From JBBIOU01 sp037443205 (GTDB lineage Bacteria > Bacteroidota > Bacteroidia > Flavobacteriales_D > UBA2798), in the NCBI GenBank assembly GCA_037443205.1, contig JBBIOU010000010.1, positions 1 through 64,000 on the forward strand: a stretch of 64,000 bases of DNA, read 5' to 3'. Both the position numbers and the translations under genes were made by a program. The notes below the pieces were generated by a model. It was not told where the DNA came from. It saw only the letters and a list, made by a program, of their open reading frames with translations, and made no database searches. Shown piece by piece: positions 48,776-58,198 of the stretch; position 1 is the stretch's first letter, and each line of letters starts with the position of its first letter.

Positions 48776-49369
48776 TTATTTTCTAAAAAAAATTTTTTTT
48801 ATTGTTAACACTATAATTTTTATATCGGTAAGTAAATTATGATTTTGAATATACCTCAAATTGAGTTTAAGTTTAGCCGGCATAATTTGCTCAATGTATG
48901 TTTTTTCGGGATTGGATGACTTACCCAAAATTTCATTTTCATTGGCATACTCAATAGAAGCATAATCAGTAATACCGGGTTTTACATCAAGCACGCGTTT
49001 TTGCTCAGCATTATACAAGTCAACATATTTCCTCACTTCGGGGCGGGGTCCTACCAAACTCATATTTCCTATCAGCACATTAAACAATTGGGGTAATTCA
49101 TCCAGTTTATATTTTCTTAAATAATATCCTACCGGGGTAATTCTTGCATCGCGCATACCTACGGTTAATTGTCCTTTTTTTTCTGAATCACGGTACATGG
49201 TTCTAAACTTATATAATTTAAAATCGCGGTTGTTTTTACCTACCCTGGATTGCAAAAAAAATATCGGGCCTTTATCGGTAAATAATATGAGCAGCGATAT
49301 AATTATAAATACCGGCAATAATATGGTAATAGCTACAAGCGAAAAAGTTATATCAAAAACACGTTTCAA
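48776..49369 (-). CDS. Undecaprenyl-phosphate sugar-1-phosphate transferase (PglC-like)
   Basis: A 197-residue monotopic phosphoglycosyl transferase that moves a sugar phosphate onto undecaprenyl phosphate to start glycan assembly. N-terminal hairpin membrane segment MKRVFDITFSLVAITILLPVFIIISLLIL, then FFLQSRVGKNNRDFKLYKFRTM, the Asp-Glu catalytic dyad region YKLDELPQLFNVLIGNMSLVGPRPEV, and DVKPGITDYASIEYANENEIL. It is the short form without the WcaJ N-terminal domain. It overlaps the aminotransferase gene by 4 nt (ATGA). Confidence 0.93.
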   Translation of the reverse strand: MKRVFDITFSLVAITILLPVFIIISLLILFTDKGPIFFLQSRVGKNNRDFKLYKFRTMYRDSEKKGQLTVGMRDARITPVGYYLRKYKLDELPQLFNVLIGNMSLVGPRPEVRKYVDLYNAEQKRVLDVKPGITDYASIEYANENEILGKSSNPEKTYIEQIMPAKLKLNLRYIQNHNLLTDIKIIVLTIKKIFFRK

Positions 49370-50580
49370 AGTATAATTTTTTCTACTGCATGTATAACGG
49401 CATCAATTACTGTATTAGCCTGTTCGGGCGTAAGGTTGTAATATACAGGCAAGGTAATTTCACGGGCATAATTATCATAGGTTACAGGATAATGATTGAT
49501 GTCGTAGCCTTGTTTTTTGTATGCGCTGAGCATAGCCAAGGGTATAAAGTGAACATTAACCGATACATCCTGACCAAAAATAAGTTGTATTATTTCGTCT
49601 CTTTGTTTTTCGTTTATTCCGAAAATTCTAAGTGGGTATAAATGGAACGAACTTGTTTTGTGATGGGTTTGATACACCGGTAATTGAGCCCATTTTTTAG
49701 TTTTTAAACGATGGGTATAGATATCAAATATTTCTTTTCGTTTAATCAGAGTATCATCATCGTATCTTTCAATTTCAACCAACCCCATAGCTGCCTGTAT
49801 ATCGGTCATATTGCATTTATAGCCCGGTTCTAGTATATCGTAGCGCCAGTTACCTTTTTGTGTTTTGGCCAGTGCATCTTTGTTTTGCCCATGCAGTGTT
49901 TTAATACATAAATACTTATAAATATCTTCATTGTTGAAGGGTTCGGGCAAGTTGAGTGCTACCGCACCTCCTTCGGCAGTGCTTAAATTTTTAACCGCAT
50001 GAAACGAAAATACCGACACATCGGTTAGCGAGCCGGTTTTCTTTCCTTTATAAACAGCTCCAAACGAGTGTGCAGAATCACTTAAAATTAAAATACGACC
50101 TAATTTTTTTTGTTCTTCCGTATGGGGCGAAAACAAACTGATGATATTTGGTTCGTTGACCAGTTTATTTATTTCGTCATAATCGCATGGTAAACCGGCA
50201 AAATCAACCGGCATAATTACTTTGGTTTTGTTGTTAATGGCAGCGCGTATTTGTTGTACAGATATATTAAAATCCTCCGCATTGGTATCAACAAATACAG
50301 GCTTAGCCCCCACATGCATACATACATTTGCTGTAGCAGAATAGGTATATGCAGGAACAATTACTTCATCGCCAGGCCCCACACCAAACCAGCGCAACAT
50401 AATCTCAAGACCGGCCGTAGCAGAGTTTAAACAAATGGTAGCTTTATTACCGCAATAATTCGTAATTTTTTTTTCAAATTCTTTGGTTCTAGGGCCGGTA
50501 GTAATCCAACCTGATAATAAAGCTTCTTTCACGGCTTCAATAATTTTGTCATCAACTCGCGGGGGTGAAAAAGGAATCAT
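49366..50580 (-). CDS. DegT/DnrJ/EryC1/StrS sugar aminotransferase
   Basis: A 404-residue PLP enzyme that makes amino-dideoxy nucleotide sugars. The N-terminus is IPFSPPRVDDKIIEAVKEALLSGWITTGP, with PLP-binding D168 in LILSDSAHSFGA and Schiff-base K197 in SFHAVKNLSTAEGG. The C-terminal KMQSSF-like region is VYQTHHKTSSFHLYPLRI. The substrate is probably a UDP-4-keto-6-deoxy sugar, as in PglE-type enzymes. No dehydratase or acetyltransferase lies beside it, so the rest of the pathway is elsewhere. It is coupled to the sugar transferase. Confidence 0.92.
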   Translation of the reverse strand: MIPFSPPRVDDKIIEAVKEALLSGWITTGPRTKEFEKKITNYCGNKATICLNSATAGLEIMLRWFGVGPGDEVIVPAYTYSATANVCMHVGAKPVFVDTNAEDFNISVQQIRAAINNKTKVIMPVDFAGLPCDYDEINKLVNEPNIISLFSPHTEEQKKLGRILILSDSAHSFGAVYKGKKTGSLTDVSVFSFHAVKNLSTAEGGAVALNLPEPFNNEDIYKYLCIKTLHGQNKDALAKTQKGNWRYDILEPGYKCNMTDIQAAMGLVEIERYDDDTLIKRKEIFDIYTHRLKTKKWAQLPVYQTHHKTSSFHLYPLRIFGINEKQRDEIIQLIFGQDVSVNVHFIPLAMLSAYKKQGYDINHYPVTYDNYAREITLPVYYNLTPEQANTVIDAVIHAVEKIIL

Positions 50581-50612
50581 ATAATTATTTTTAACTAAGG
50601 CAAAGGTATAGA

Positions 50613-51971
50613 TTATTTGATTTTTTTAGCCGTATGGTCACCGTTTTGATGCAGAATAAGCCCGCTTACTTTACCTTTTTTATTTTTGGTAAATGTTATG
50701 CTAATGGGATATCCGGGAAGAAAAAAATCCGTTTCTGATTCTGCCTGTAACTCAAATTGTGGTTGACCGGTTGCTTGTATAAATAATTTGTTACCCATAT
50801 TGCTTACATATATTATAAAGTTTTTTTGCAAATGATATTCTCCTGCATATTGTTTGATTATATTTTCATCGAGGTTGATTGATTTTTTGATACGTGGTAT
50901 ATCATAAGGTTGATTAAACATAATAGCCGAAATAGCTTGATTTATTTCAAAAGCCATGCAATAATCGGTATTACCAAGTGTAATGATGCAAATATCATCA
51001 TCTGTAAATCGCATTATTTGTGTAGAATATCCAAATATGCCCCCGGTATGATGTATCAGTTTTTTATTCCACATATTGGTAACTACCCAACCATAACCAA
51101 AATTTTGGCTGTAATTATAAAACATGGTATCTATCCATTTTTTAGGAATAATTTTCTCAGTATATAGTATTTGATGCCACTTATACATATCTTCAACGGT
51201 AGCATATAATGCACCGGCAGCAAAGGCAATGCTTCCGTGTAATTTTTTGGCTTCTTTGATTACTTGTAATTCTTTGGTATATCCCTTGGCTGCGGGCATC
51301 GTTGCGGTATTAATATCAAAGCCGCTGTTGCTCATACCGGCCTTATCAAAAATAATTTCTTTCATGAATTCTGCATAAGTTTTACCGGTCTGATGTTCAA
51401 TAATTGCTCCTAAAATATAATAAGCTGAATTATTATATTTATTTTTTGTTCCGGGAATAAATTCCAAATCGTTTGAACAAAATATTTCTATAAATTCTTT
51501 GGTTTCAAATTGATTATCGGTTTGTGTCAACATAAAACCTTCTGATTCAGTATAACCGGGTATGCCGGATGTATGCGTTAACAACTGGTGTACGGTAACT
51601 TTATCGCCTATATCTTTTCTGTACCAGGGTAAACAATCGGATAGTTTACTATGCAGGTGTATTTTGCCTGTATAACATAAATACATAATGGCAGTTGCCG
51701 TAAATTGTTTAGTAACTGATGCCAGACAAAACTTTGTTGTAGTGGTATTGGGTATTTTTTTTTCGTAATCAGCAAAACCAAAACCCTGGTTAAGCAATAC
51801 AGAATCTTTTTCTGATACCAATACTGAACCGGAAAAATCCCTTACTTCAACCCATGCATTAAGTAGTTCAAGAATTTTTTGTTTTTTATCATTTTGAGCA
51901 AAAGAAAAAAAACCGGTAAGAACAAACTGCCATAAGCAGATATATTTAATTATTTTAGTTACAGTCAACAT
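50613..51971 (-). CDS. Serine hydrolase of the beta-lactamase/PBP family
   Basis: A 452-residue exported penicillin-recognising enzyme. A signal peptide spans residues 1-25 (ICLWQFVLTGFFSFAQ). The SxxK nucleophile is S85-VTK in FCLASVTKQF, the YxN box is YNNSAYY near 176, and the third box appears as HHTGG. A C-terminal beta-barrel-like domain (residues ~355-452) is like that of class C/esterase relatives. The substrate could be D-Ala peptides or esters. The start overlaps the priA stop by 17 nt, a rather long overlap. Confidence 0.9.
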   Translation of the reverse strand: MLTVTKIIKYICLWQFVLTGFFSFAQNDKKQKILELLNAWVEVRDFSGSVLVSEKDSVLLNQGFGFADYEKKIPNTTTTKFCLASVTKQFTATAIMYLCYTGKIHLHSKLSDCLPWYRKDIGDKVTVHQLLTHTSGIPGYTESEGFMLTQTDNQFETKEFIEIFCSNDLEFIPGTKNKYNNSAYYILGAIIEHQTGKTYAEFMKEIIFDKAGMSNSGFDINTATMPAAKGYTKELQVIKEAKKLHGSIAFAAGALYATVEDMYKWHQILYTEKIIPKKWIDTMFYNYSQNFGYGWVVTNMWNKKLIHHTGGIFGYSTQIMRFTDDDICIITLGNTDYCMAFEINQAISAIMFNQPYDIPRIKKSINLDENIIKQYAGEYHLQKNFIIYVSNMGNKLFIQATGQPQFELQAESETDFFLPGYPISITFTKNKKGKVSGLILHQNGDHTAKKIK

Positions 51972-54417
51972 CTATTATAAATCTTAATTGTTTTAAATCT
52001 TTTATTTGCTGCAATTTATGTAATTCATTAACAACTTCTTGTTTAATTAGTTTATAATTTGAATTTTTTTCGGATTTAATTAAAAAGGAGCGTAAATATT
52101 CGTTTCTTATTTTTTCGATTACCGGTTTTTCGGGCCCTAATATACGTTTACCTATTTTAGACTTTAAATTATTATATAGTATTGTTGCCGCTTCAGCTAC
52201 TTTATTTCTTTCTTTATGTTTAAGTGTAACTTGTATTAATTTGCTGAAAGGCGGATAATTAAAGTTTTTTCTTTCTAAAATTTCTGCTTCGTACATGCCT
52301 ATATAATCATTTGCAATAACTTTTTGCAAAACCCAATGTTTTGGGTTTCGGGTTTGTACAATCACTTTCCCTTGTTTATCTTTTCTTCCTGCGCGGCCTG
52401 CTACCTGAGCACACAACTGAAATGCCCGTTCGTAAGAACGAAAATCGGGGTATGACAATAAACTATCAGCATTTAATATAGCCACCAACGATACATTGCT
52501 AAAATCAAGTCCTTTAGTAACCATTTGTGTACCTACTAAAATATCTATTTCTTGATTTTCAAAATCATTTAATATGTTGTAGTAAGCATGTTTATTACGT
52601 GTAGAGTCTAAATCCAATCGCGAACATTTTGCTTCGGGAATCAGTATAGCTAATTCTTCTTCAATTTTTTCTGTACCAAAGCCAATCATTTTTACATGAT
52701 GACTACCGCATGCTTTGCATTTATTTAACGGCTTATAAGTTGAGCCGCAGTAATGACAATGCAACTGTCCGGTATTTTTATGATAAGTTAAACTAACATC
52801 ACATTGCGTACATTTATAAATCCATCCGCAAGTTTCGCACATCCATAAAGGGGTATAACCTCTCCGATTTTGAAACAATATAATTTGCTCCTTTTTTTGC
52901 AAAGCTGTATTTATTTCGCTCAGTAATTCATCAGAAAATATACGTTCACCGGGTTTAATTTTACTTATATCAACGCATGATATTTGAGGCATCAATGTAC
53001 CTAAATATCTGTTTTTAATTTCGGCTAACTGATATTTGCCATTTAGGGCATTATAGTAACTTTCGTAAGAGGGAGTTGCACTACCCAACAACACATTGGC
53101 CTTATAAATAGAAGCTAATACCAACGCACAATCCCGGGCATGATAACGCGGGGCAGGATCTTGTTGCTTATAAGTTGTTTCGTGTTCTTCATCAATTATT
53201 ATTAATCCCAGATTTTGAAAGGGTAAAAAAATGGCTGAGCGTGCCCCTAAAATAATTTTATAAGAATTTTCGGTGCGCAGGGTTTTTACCCATATTTCAG
53301 CGCGCTCTTGTTCATTAAATCGCGAATGATACACCCCCACATCATTGCCAAAATGTTTTTGTAATCGGCCTATAATTTGCGAGGTTAAAGCTATTTCGGG
53401 CAACAAATAAAGAACTTGTTTATTTTGTTTAAGGGTGTGCTCAATAAGCTGTATATACACCTCTGTTTTTCCGCTACCGGTAACACCATGCAATAGACAG
53501 GGTTTTTGATTACTAAATGATTGTAAAATTTTTTCGCAGGCCAATTTTTGTTCTGTATTTAATTCTACCGGTGGAATAATTTCTTTGTCATAATTATGCA
53601 AGCGATCAACCCGTTTATGCATCAAATAGACAATGGATTTTTTCTCCAACGACTTTAATATACTATCTACATTTTTTATATGTTTTGATAAATCTTTTTT
53701 TCTTACTTCCTGTTGATCATTCATTTTTATTTGTTGCCAAAGCACCATCAGTAAATCAACCTGTGCCGGGGCTTTTTTTTCGAGCGCATTGAGCATTGCA
53801 GCAAACATATCCTCATCTAAAAATTTATTATCAAGCCCGATATAAATTTCTGTTTTAGGTTTATACTTAAACTGCAATTCTTCTTTAACAGTAATAATTT
53901 TTTTTTCGATCAATGATTTGATGTATGGCTGTACATTTATTATTGCTAATATTTCGGAACACTCTTTAAGGCTTAATTCATGACTCGATTCCAATGCATC
54001 TATTAAAATATTTTCCTTATCACTCAATTCGACTGATATTTCGCGATAGTTTTCGGTAAGCATTATTTTTGTTTCGCTGGCTAATTTCAACGCAGAAGGC
54101 AGTGCGGCATTCATTACATCGCCCGGTGTACAACAGTAATAATCTGCCATCCAATCCCATAACTTAAATTGATATTCATTTACAATGGGCCGGGTATCTA
54201 ATATCCCTTCAATATATTTAGCCTCATAATCAAGCGGAACGCGAGTGTGTATATTTTTTATAAGTGCCGTGTAAAGTTTATTTTTACCAAATTGAACAAC
54301 TACGCGCTGCCCGGGGCTTATCACTTCGTTTAACTCGTAAGGTACCCGGTATGTAAAGAGGTTAGGTACTGCCAGGGGTAATATAACATCTATAAAAAGT
54401 GTAATGCGTTCGCTCAT
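51955..54417 (-). CDS. priA: Primosomal protein N' (replication restart helicase PriA)
   Basis: An 820-residue 3'-5' superfamily 2 helicase that restarts stalled forks. The N-terminal 3'-DNA-binding domain starts at VILPLAVPNLFTYRVP. The Walker A motif is GVTGSGKTEVYIQL and the DEAH-type box is IIIDEEHETTYKQQDPAPRYH. Eight zinc-ligand cysteines lie in CETCGWIYKCTQC and CHYCGS...CKACGS. QNRRGYTPLW and AQVAGRAGRKDKQGKVIVQT are helicase motifs. ATG 54417 (MSERITLFIDVIL) fits the family; a longer frame to 54462 would add 15 residues and enter the purB promoter. Confidence 0.96.
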   Translation of the reverse strand: MSERITLFIDVILPLAVPNLFTYRVPYELNEVISPGQRVVVQFGKNKLYTALIKNIHTRVPLDYEAKYIEGILDTRPIVNEYQFKLWDWMADYYCCTPGDVMNAALPSALKLASETKIMLTENYREISVELSDKENILIDALESSHELSLKECSEILAIINVQPYIKSLIEKKIITVKEELQFKYKPKTEIYIGLDNKFLDEDMFAAMLNALEKKAPAQVDLLMVLWQQIKMNDQQEVRKKDLSKHIKNVDSILKSLEKKSIVYLMHKRVDRLHNYDKEIIPPVELNTEQKLACEKILQSFSNQKPCLLHGVTGSGKTEVYIQLIEHTLKQNKQVLYLLPEIALTSQIIGRLQKHFGNDVGVYHSRFNEQERAEIWVKTLRTENSYKIILGARSAIFLPFQNLGLIIIDEEHETTYKQQDPAPRYHARDCALVLASIYKANVLLGSATPSYESYYNALNGKYQLAEIKNRYLGTLMPQISCVDISKIKPGERIFSDELLSEINTALQKKEQIILFQNRRGYTPLWMCETCGWIYKCTQCDVSLTYHKNTGQLHCHYCGSTYKPLNKCKACGSHHVKMIGFGTEKIEEELAILIPEAKCSRLDLDSTRNKHAYYNILNDFENQEIDILVGTQMVTKGLDFSNVSLVAILNADSLLSYPDFRSYERAFQLCAQVAGRAGRKDKQGKVIVQTRNPKHWVLQKVIANDYIGMYEAEILERKNFNYPPFSKLIQVTLKHKERNKVAEAATILYNNLKSKIGKRILGPEKPVIEKIRNEYLRSFLIKSEKNSNYKLIKQEVVNELHKLQQIKDLKQLRFIIDVDCN

Positions 54418-54442
54418 ATTTTGGGGCAAAATAATAAAAATG

Positions 54443-54470
54443 TTTGATTGACTATAAAGCATTACATTTG
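54443..54470 (+). promoter_or_regulatory. Promoter of purB
   Basis: TTTG (54443-54446), 16 nt and TACATTTG (54463-54470, exact TAnnTTTG). The purB ATG is 18 nt downstream. The region is the short divergent gap to priA. Confidence 0.5.
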
Positions 54471-54488
54471 TATTTTGAAATATAAACC

Positions 54489-55844
54489 ATGGAACTAAAC
54501 ACTCTATCAGCCATTTCTCCGGTAGACGGACGTTACCGTAAACAAACGGAAAATTTATCTTTATTTTTTTCGGAAGCTGCCTTAATGAAATACAGAGTGC
54601 TGGTTGAAATAGAATACTTTATTGCCTTGTGCGAACTACCCTTGCCCGAGTTAAAAAATTTTAATCCGGCTCATTTTAATACGCTAAGAGCGATTTACCA
54701 AAACTTTAATAACAAGGACGTAATACGTATTAAAGAAATTGAAAATATTACCAATCATGATGTTAAAGCCGTTGAATATTTTTTAAAAGAAAACCTCGCA
54801 GCAATGGGTATAATCAACGAAGCTGAATTTATACATTTCGGGTTAACTTCGCAGGATATAAACAATACGGCTATTCCTCTTTCTCTCAAAGAAGCCGTAA
54901 ATGATGTATATATACCCTTGTTAGAAGAGATTATCAGTAAGATAACCGTACTTGCCCGGGAATGGAAAGACGTTTCGATGCTGGCATTTACACACGGGCA
55001 GCCCGCCTCGCCTACCCGCCTGGGAAAAGAAATGTATGTGTTTGCCGAGCGATTAAGCATACAAAAACATCATCTGCTTCAAATACCCTTTTCGGCAAAA
55101 TTTGGCGGGGCTACCGGTAACTTTAATGCACACCATGTTGCATATTCCAAGATAGACTGGATAAATTTTGCCAATAAATTTGTAAACCAAACCCTTGGAT
55201 TAAGTCGTTCGCAAACTACCACACAAATAGAACACTACGACAATCTGGCGGCACTCTTTGATGCCTGTAAACGCATTAATACCATCTTGCTGGATTTTGC
55301 CAGAGATATTTGGACGTATATTTCGATGAACTATTTTAAACAAAAAATTAAACCGGGCGAAGTAGGCTCTTCTGCCATGCCCCATAAAGTAAACCCGATA
55401 GATTTTGAAAATGCAGAAGGTAATCTGGGCATTGCCAACGCATTGTTTGAACACCTTGCAGCAAAATTACCCGTATCAAGATTGCAAAGAGATTTAACCG
55501 ATTCAACCGTATTGCGCAATATAGGTGTACCTTATGCGCACAGCCTCATCAGCATGAAAGCTATCTTAAAAGGTTTAGATAAACTTTTACTCAATGAAAC
55601 TGCCATTAAAAATGACCTGGAAGAAAATTGGGCTGTAGTAGCGGAAGCAATACAAACTATTTTGCGTAGAGAAAATTTTCCTAAACCTTACGAAGCACTC
55701 AAAGAATTAACCCGTACCCATGCCCAAATCAATCAAAAAAACATTCATCAGTTTATTGATAATTTAAATATAAGCGATGATTTAAAAAAAGAATTAAAAC
55801 AAATTACACCTTTTAACTACACGGGCATAAATATTGTAAAATAA
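54489..55844 (+). CDS. purB: Adenylosuccinate lyase
   Basis: A 451-residue fumarase/aspartase-fold enzyme that removes fumarate from SAICAR and adenylosuccinate in purine synthesis. The family signature GSSAMPHKVNPIDFENAEGN contains the flexible loop with the catalytic Ser. LTSQDINNTAIPLSL and FTHGQPASPTRLGKEM (catalytic His) are also present. Length matches the longer E. coli-type PurB. The downstream thioredoxin-like gene begins 22 nt after. Confidence 0.97.
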   Translation: MELNTLSAISPVDGRYRKQTENLSLFFSEAALMKYRVLVEIEYFIALCELPLPELKNFNPAHFNTLRAIYQNFNNKDVIRIKEIENITNHDVKAVEYFLKENLAAMGIINEAEFIHFGLTSQDINNTAIPLSLKEAVNDVYIPLLEEIISKITVLAREWKDVSMLAFTHGQPASPTRLGKEMYVFAERLSIQKHHLLQIPFSAKFGGATGNFNAHHVAYSKIDWINFANKFVNQTLGLSRSQTTTQIEHYDNLAALFDACKRINTILLDFARDIWTYISMNYFKQKIKPGEVGSSAMPHKVNPIDFENAEGNLGIANALFEHLAAKLPVSRLQRDLTDSTVLRNIGVPYAHSLISMKAILKGLDKLLLNETAIKNDLEENWAVVAEAIQTILRRENFPKPYEALKELTRTHAQINQKNIHQFIDNLNISDDLKKELKQITPFNYTGINIVK

Positions 55845-55866
55845 ATATTCTATACATTATTCTTTT

Positions 55867-57036
55867 ATGCGTAAAATACTTATATTATGCCTGATAATGA
55901 ATGTAAGTGTATCTGCACAAATAAGTTTTTTTGAAGGAAATTGGTCGGATGCACTGTTACTTGCCGAAAAAGAAAACAAAAAAATATTTGTATATTTTTA
56001 TGCTGTATGGTGTGCCCCCTGCAAATCAATGAGTCAAAACACTTTTACAGATAAATCGGCAGCAGATTACTACAACAACCATTTTATAAATATTAAGATT
56101 GATGCCGAACATGAGCAATCTGAAGCGCTTAAAAAAGTAAATATTCAAGCCTATCCTACCTTAGCATATTTTAATACTGATGGCACACTGTTTTATCTAA
56201 CTATGGGTGCATACACCCCGCAGAATTTTATACAAATAGGTAAAAATGTTATAGATTACAAAAAAAACATGGAAATATGCAACAATGAAAACAATAACCC
56301 GGTAGCTCTTTACAATTACCTGCAAATACTTTACTTTAGCGATACTGCACAAGCAATTAACCGTGCCGAAAAATATTTATACTCACTCAAAAATCAAGAA
56401 TACATCCTATCCGAAAACTGGGCTGTGATATACTCCTTTGGAAGAAATCCGTACAGCCCCTGGTTTAATTACATAATAAATGATATCACACAGTTTTTAA
56501 ATGAATACCGAGAAGCATTTTATGATTATTTTACACAAACCAGCGGACTCATTTTAAAAAAAGCCATTTATGAAAAAAATTATCAATTAACCGAAACGTA
56601 CAAACAAATTGCGCGTAAGGCAAACAAGCAACTAACCGGTATCGAATACCCGGGAATGGACGATGAAGTTGATATGCACTATTTTTTTGAAACGGGCGAC
56701 CTACCTAATTACCTGAAAACTACCGACAGATGGTTAAACACCTACCATTCGGAAAATATACAAACTCTTACAGAACGCTCAATAGAAATAGCCGAAAAAT
56801 ATCCTGATAACACCTTGGTGATGGAATATGCCCTGAAATGGAGTATGAAAGCGCTGGCGCTGGAAAATTCTTTCTACACGAATTTAATTTTATCACACAT
56901 CTATAGATACAACCGGCAATACAACCAGGCTTTAAATTATGCTGATGTAGCTATATCCAAAGCAGGAGCGCTTGATGATGTAGAATATGCCAAAACATAC
57001 CGGCAGGAAATTATAGCCATCATAGACAAAAAATAA
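55867..57036 (+). CDS. Secreted thioredoxin-domain protein
   Basis: A 389-residue exported protein with a signal peptide (MRKILILCLIMNVSVSA). The thioredoxin-like domain covers residues ~20-130, with active-site C49-AP-C52 in FYAVWCAPCKSM and the cis-Pro loop IQAYPTLAYF. The remaining ~260 residues are helical, with TPR-like segments at the end (YNRQYNQALNYADVAISKA). It may reduce periplasmic disulfides or assist cytochrome maturation; the substrate is unknown. It follows purB by 22 nt and may share its transcript. Confidence 0.85.
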   Translation: MRKILILCLIMNVSVSAQISFFEGNWSDALLLAEKENKKIFVYFYAVWCAPCKSMSQNTFTDKSAADYYNNHFINIKIDAEHEQSEALKKVNIQAYPTLAYFNTDGTLFYLTMGAYTPQNFIQIGKNVIDYKKNMEICNNENNNPVALYNYLQILYFSDTAQAINRAEKYLYSLKNQEYILSENWAVIYSFGRNPYSPWFNYIINDITQFLNEYREAFYDYFTQTSGLILKKAIYEKNYQLTETYKQIARKANKQLTGIEYPGMDDEVDMHYFFETGDLPNYLKTTDRWLNTYHSENIQTLTERSIEIAEKYPDNTLVMEYALKWSMKALALENSFYTNLILSHIYRYNRQYNQALNYADVAISKAGALDDVEYAKTYRQEIIAIIDKK

Positions 57037-57075
57037 ACCCAAATACAGCATTATATTAGCAATGTCAAATACAAA

Positions 57076-57104
57076 TTTGAATTTAGAAAAAATGATTATA
57101 TTTA
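57076..57104 (+). promoter_or_regulatory. Promoter of the TPR gene at 57.1 kb
   Basis: TTTG (57076-57079), 17 nt and TATATTTA (57097-57104, one mismatch to TAnnTTTG). The ATG lies 25 nt downstream at 57130. Confidence 0.4.
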
Positions 57105-57129
57105 AGGTCTGAAAAAAAATGAAATACTT

Positions 57130-58182
57130 ATGAAAAAAATACTTCTAATAATTTCAGTCATTTCTTTAAATTTACATGCACTTGCACAAGAAGAAATTAA
57201 CCCTGATGCCCAAACAAAATACAATGAAGGCATTACTGCATTTGAGGCAAAAAATTTTAGTGAAGCCATAGAAAAATTTACCGAAGCCATCAATCTGGAA
57301 CCTAAATACGGCAAAGCCTATTTTAATCGCGGTTCTGTATATCTGCAACAACAAAAATACGATAACGCCATACATGATTTTGATAAAGCTGCGCAATTTC
57401 TGGATTCCTCACAAACAGCCTATTTTATGAAAGGCACAGCCTGTTTAGACAAAGGAGATTACCCTGCTGCCGAAGAAGCATTTACAAAAGCCATCGAAAA
57501 GAAAAACGATGAGGCAAAATATTTTTATAACAGAGGCGTAGCACTATTTCAACAAGAAAAATACAAAGAAGCCGTAAACGATTATAACAATGCGATAGAC
57601 TTAAAACCCAATTACTCGTATGCCTATAATGATCGTGCCAGCGCCAAGAAAAAGCTGGGCGACATAGATGGTGCCATCAAAGACTACGAAGCAGCAGTCA
57701 AAGCCAATCCCAAACTAACTTTTGCACACAACAACCTGGGCTCAGCCAAAAAAGCCAAAGGCGATTACGAAGGAGCAATTCAGTCGTACACCGAAGCCAT
57801 AAAATTAAAGCGCGATTACTACATTGCCTTTAACAACAGGGGCAGCGCAAAATTTGATGCCGGTCGCTATGAAGATGCAATTAAAGATTTTACCGAAGCC
57901 ATTAATCTGAAAAACGATTATGCCTTTGCCTACAACAACAGAGCTGCTGTATATATTAAACTGCAGAAATGGAAAGAAGCCATTGCAGATGCCAATAAAG
58001 CCATTCAAATAGATCCAAACTATGGAGCAGCCTACCTGAACAGAGCTATCGCATACGAAATGCTCAGAGAAATCGGAAATTCCTGTGCCGACTTTTTAAA
58101 AGCTGCCGAGTTAGGTATAGAAAGCGCTGATACCTACTACAACTATGGTTTTTGTTCTGACTACGAGAAATATAAAAAATAA
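57130..58182 (+). CDS. Exported tetratricopeptide-repeat protein
   Basis: A 350-residue protein with a signal peptide (MKKILLIISVISLNLHALAQ) followed by eight canonical TPR units that fill the rest (for example AIEKFTEAINLEPKYGKAYFNR, AVNDYNNAIDLKPNYSYAYNDR and AIQSYTEAIKLKRDYYIAFNNR). A short cysteine-containing C-terminal helix (GNSCADFLKAAELGIESADTYY) is typical of Bacteroidota TPR proteins. It is a likely periplasmic scaffold and is encoded 16 nt before the TPR-PD40-OmpA gene, so they may act together. Confidence 0.88.
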   Translation: MKKILLIISVISLNLHALAQEEINPDAQTKYNEGITAFEAKNFSEAIEKFTEAINLEPKYGKAYFNRGSVYLQQQKYDNAIHDFDKAAQFLDSSQTAYFMKGTACLDKGDYPAAEEAFTKAIEKKNDEAKYFYNRGVALFQQEKYKEAVNDYNNAIDLKPNYSYAYNDRASAKKKLGDIDGAIKDYEAAVKANPKLTFAHNNLGSAKKAKGDYEGAIQSYTEAIKLKRDYYIAFNNRGSAKFDAGRYEDAIKDFTEAINLKNDYAFAYNNRAAVYIKLQKWKEAIADANKAIQIDPNYGAAYLNRAIAYEMLREIGNSCADFLKAAELGIESADTYYNYGFCSDYEKYKK

Positions 58183-58198
58183 CAAAGGGAAATTAGCT

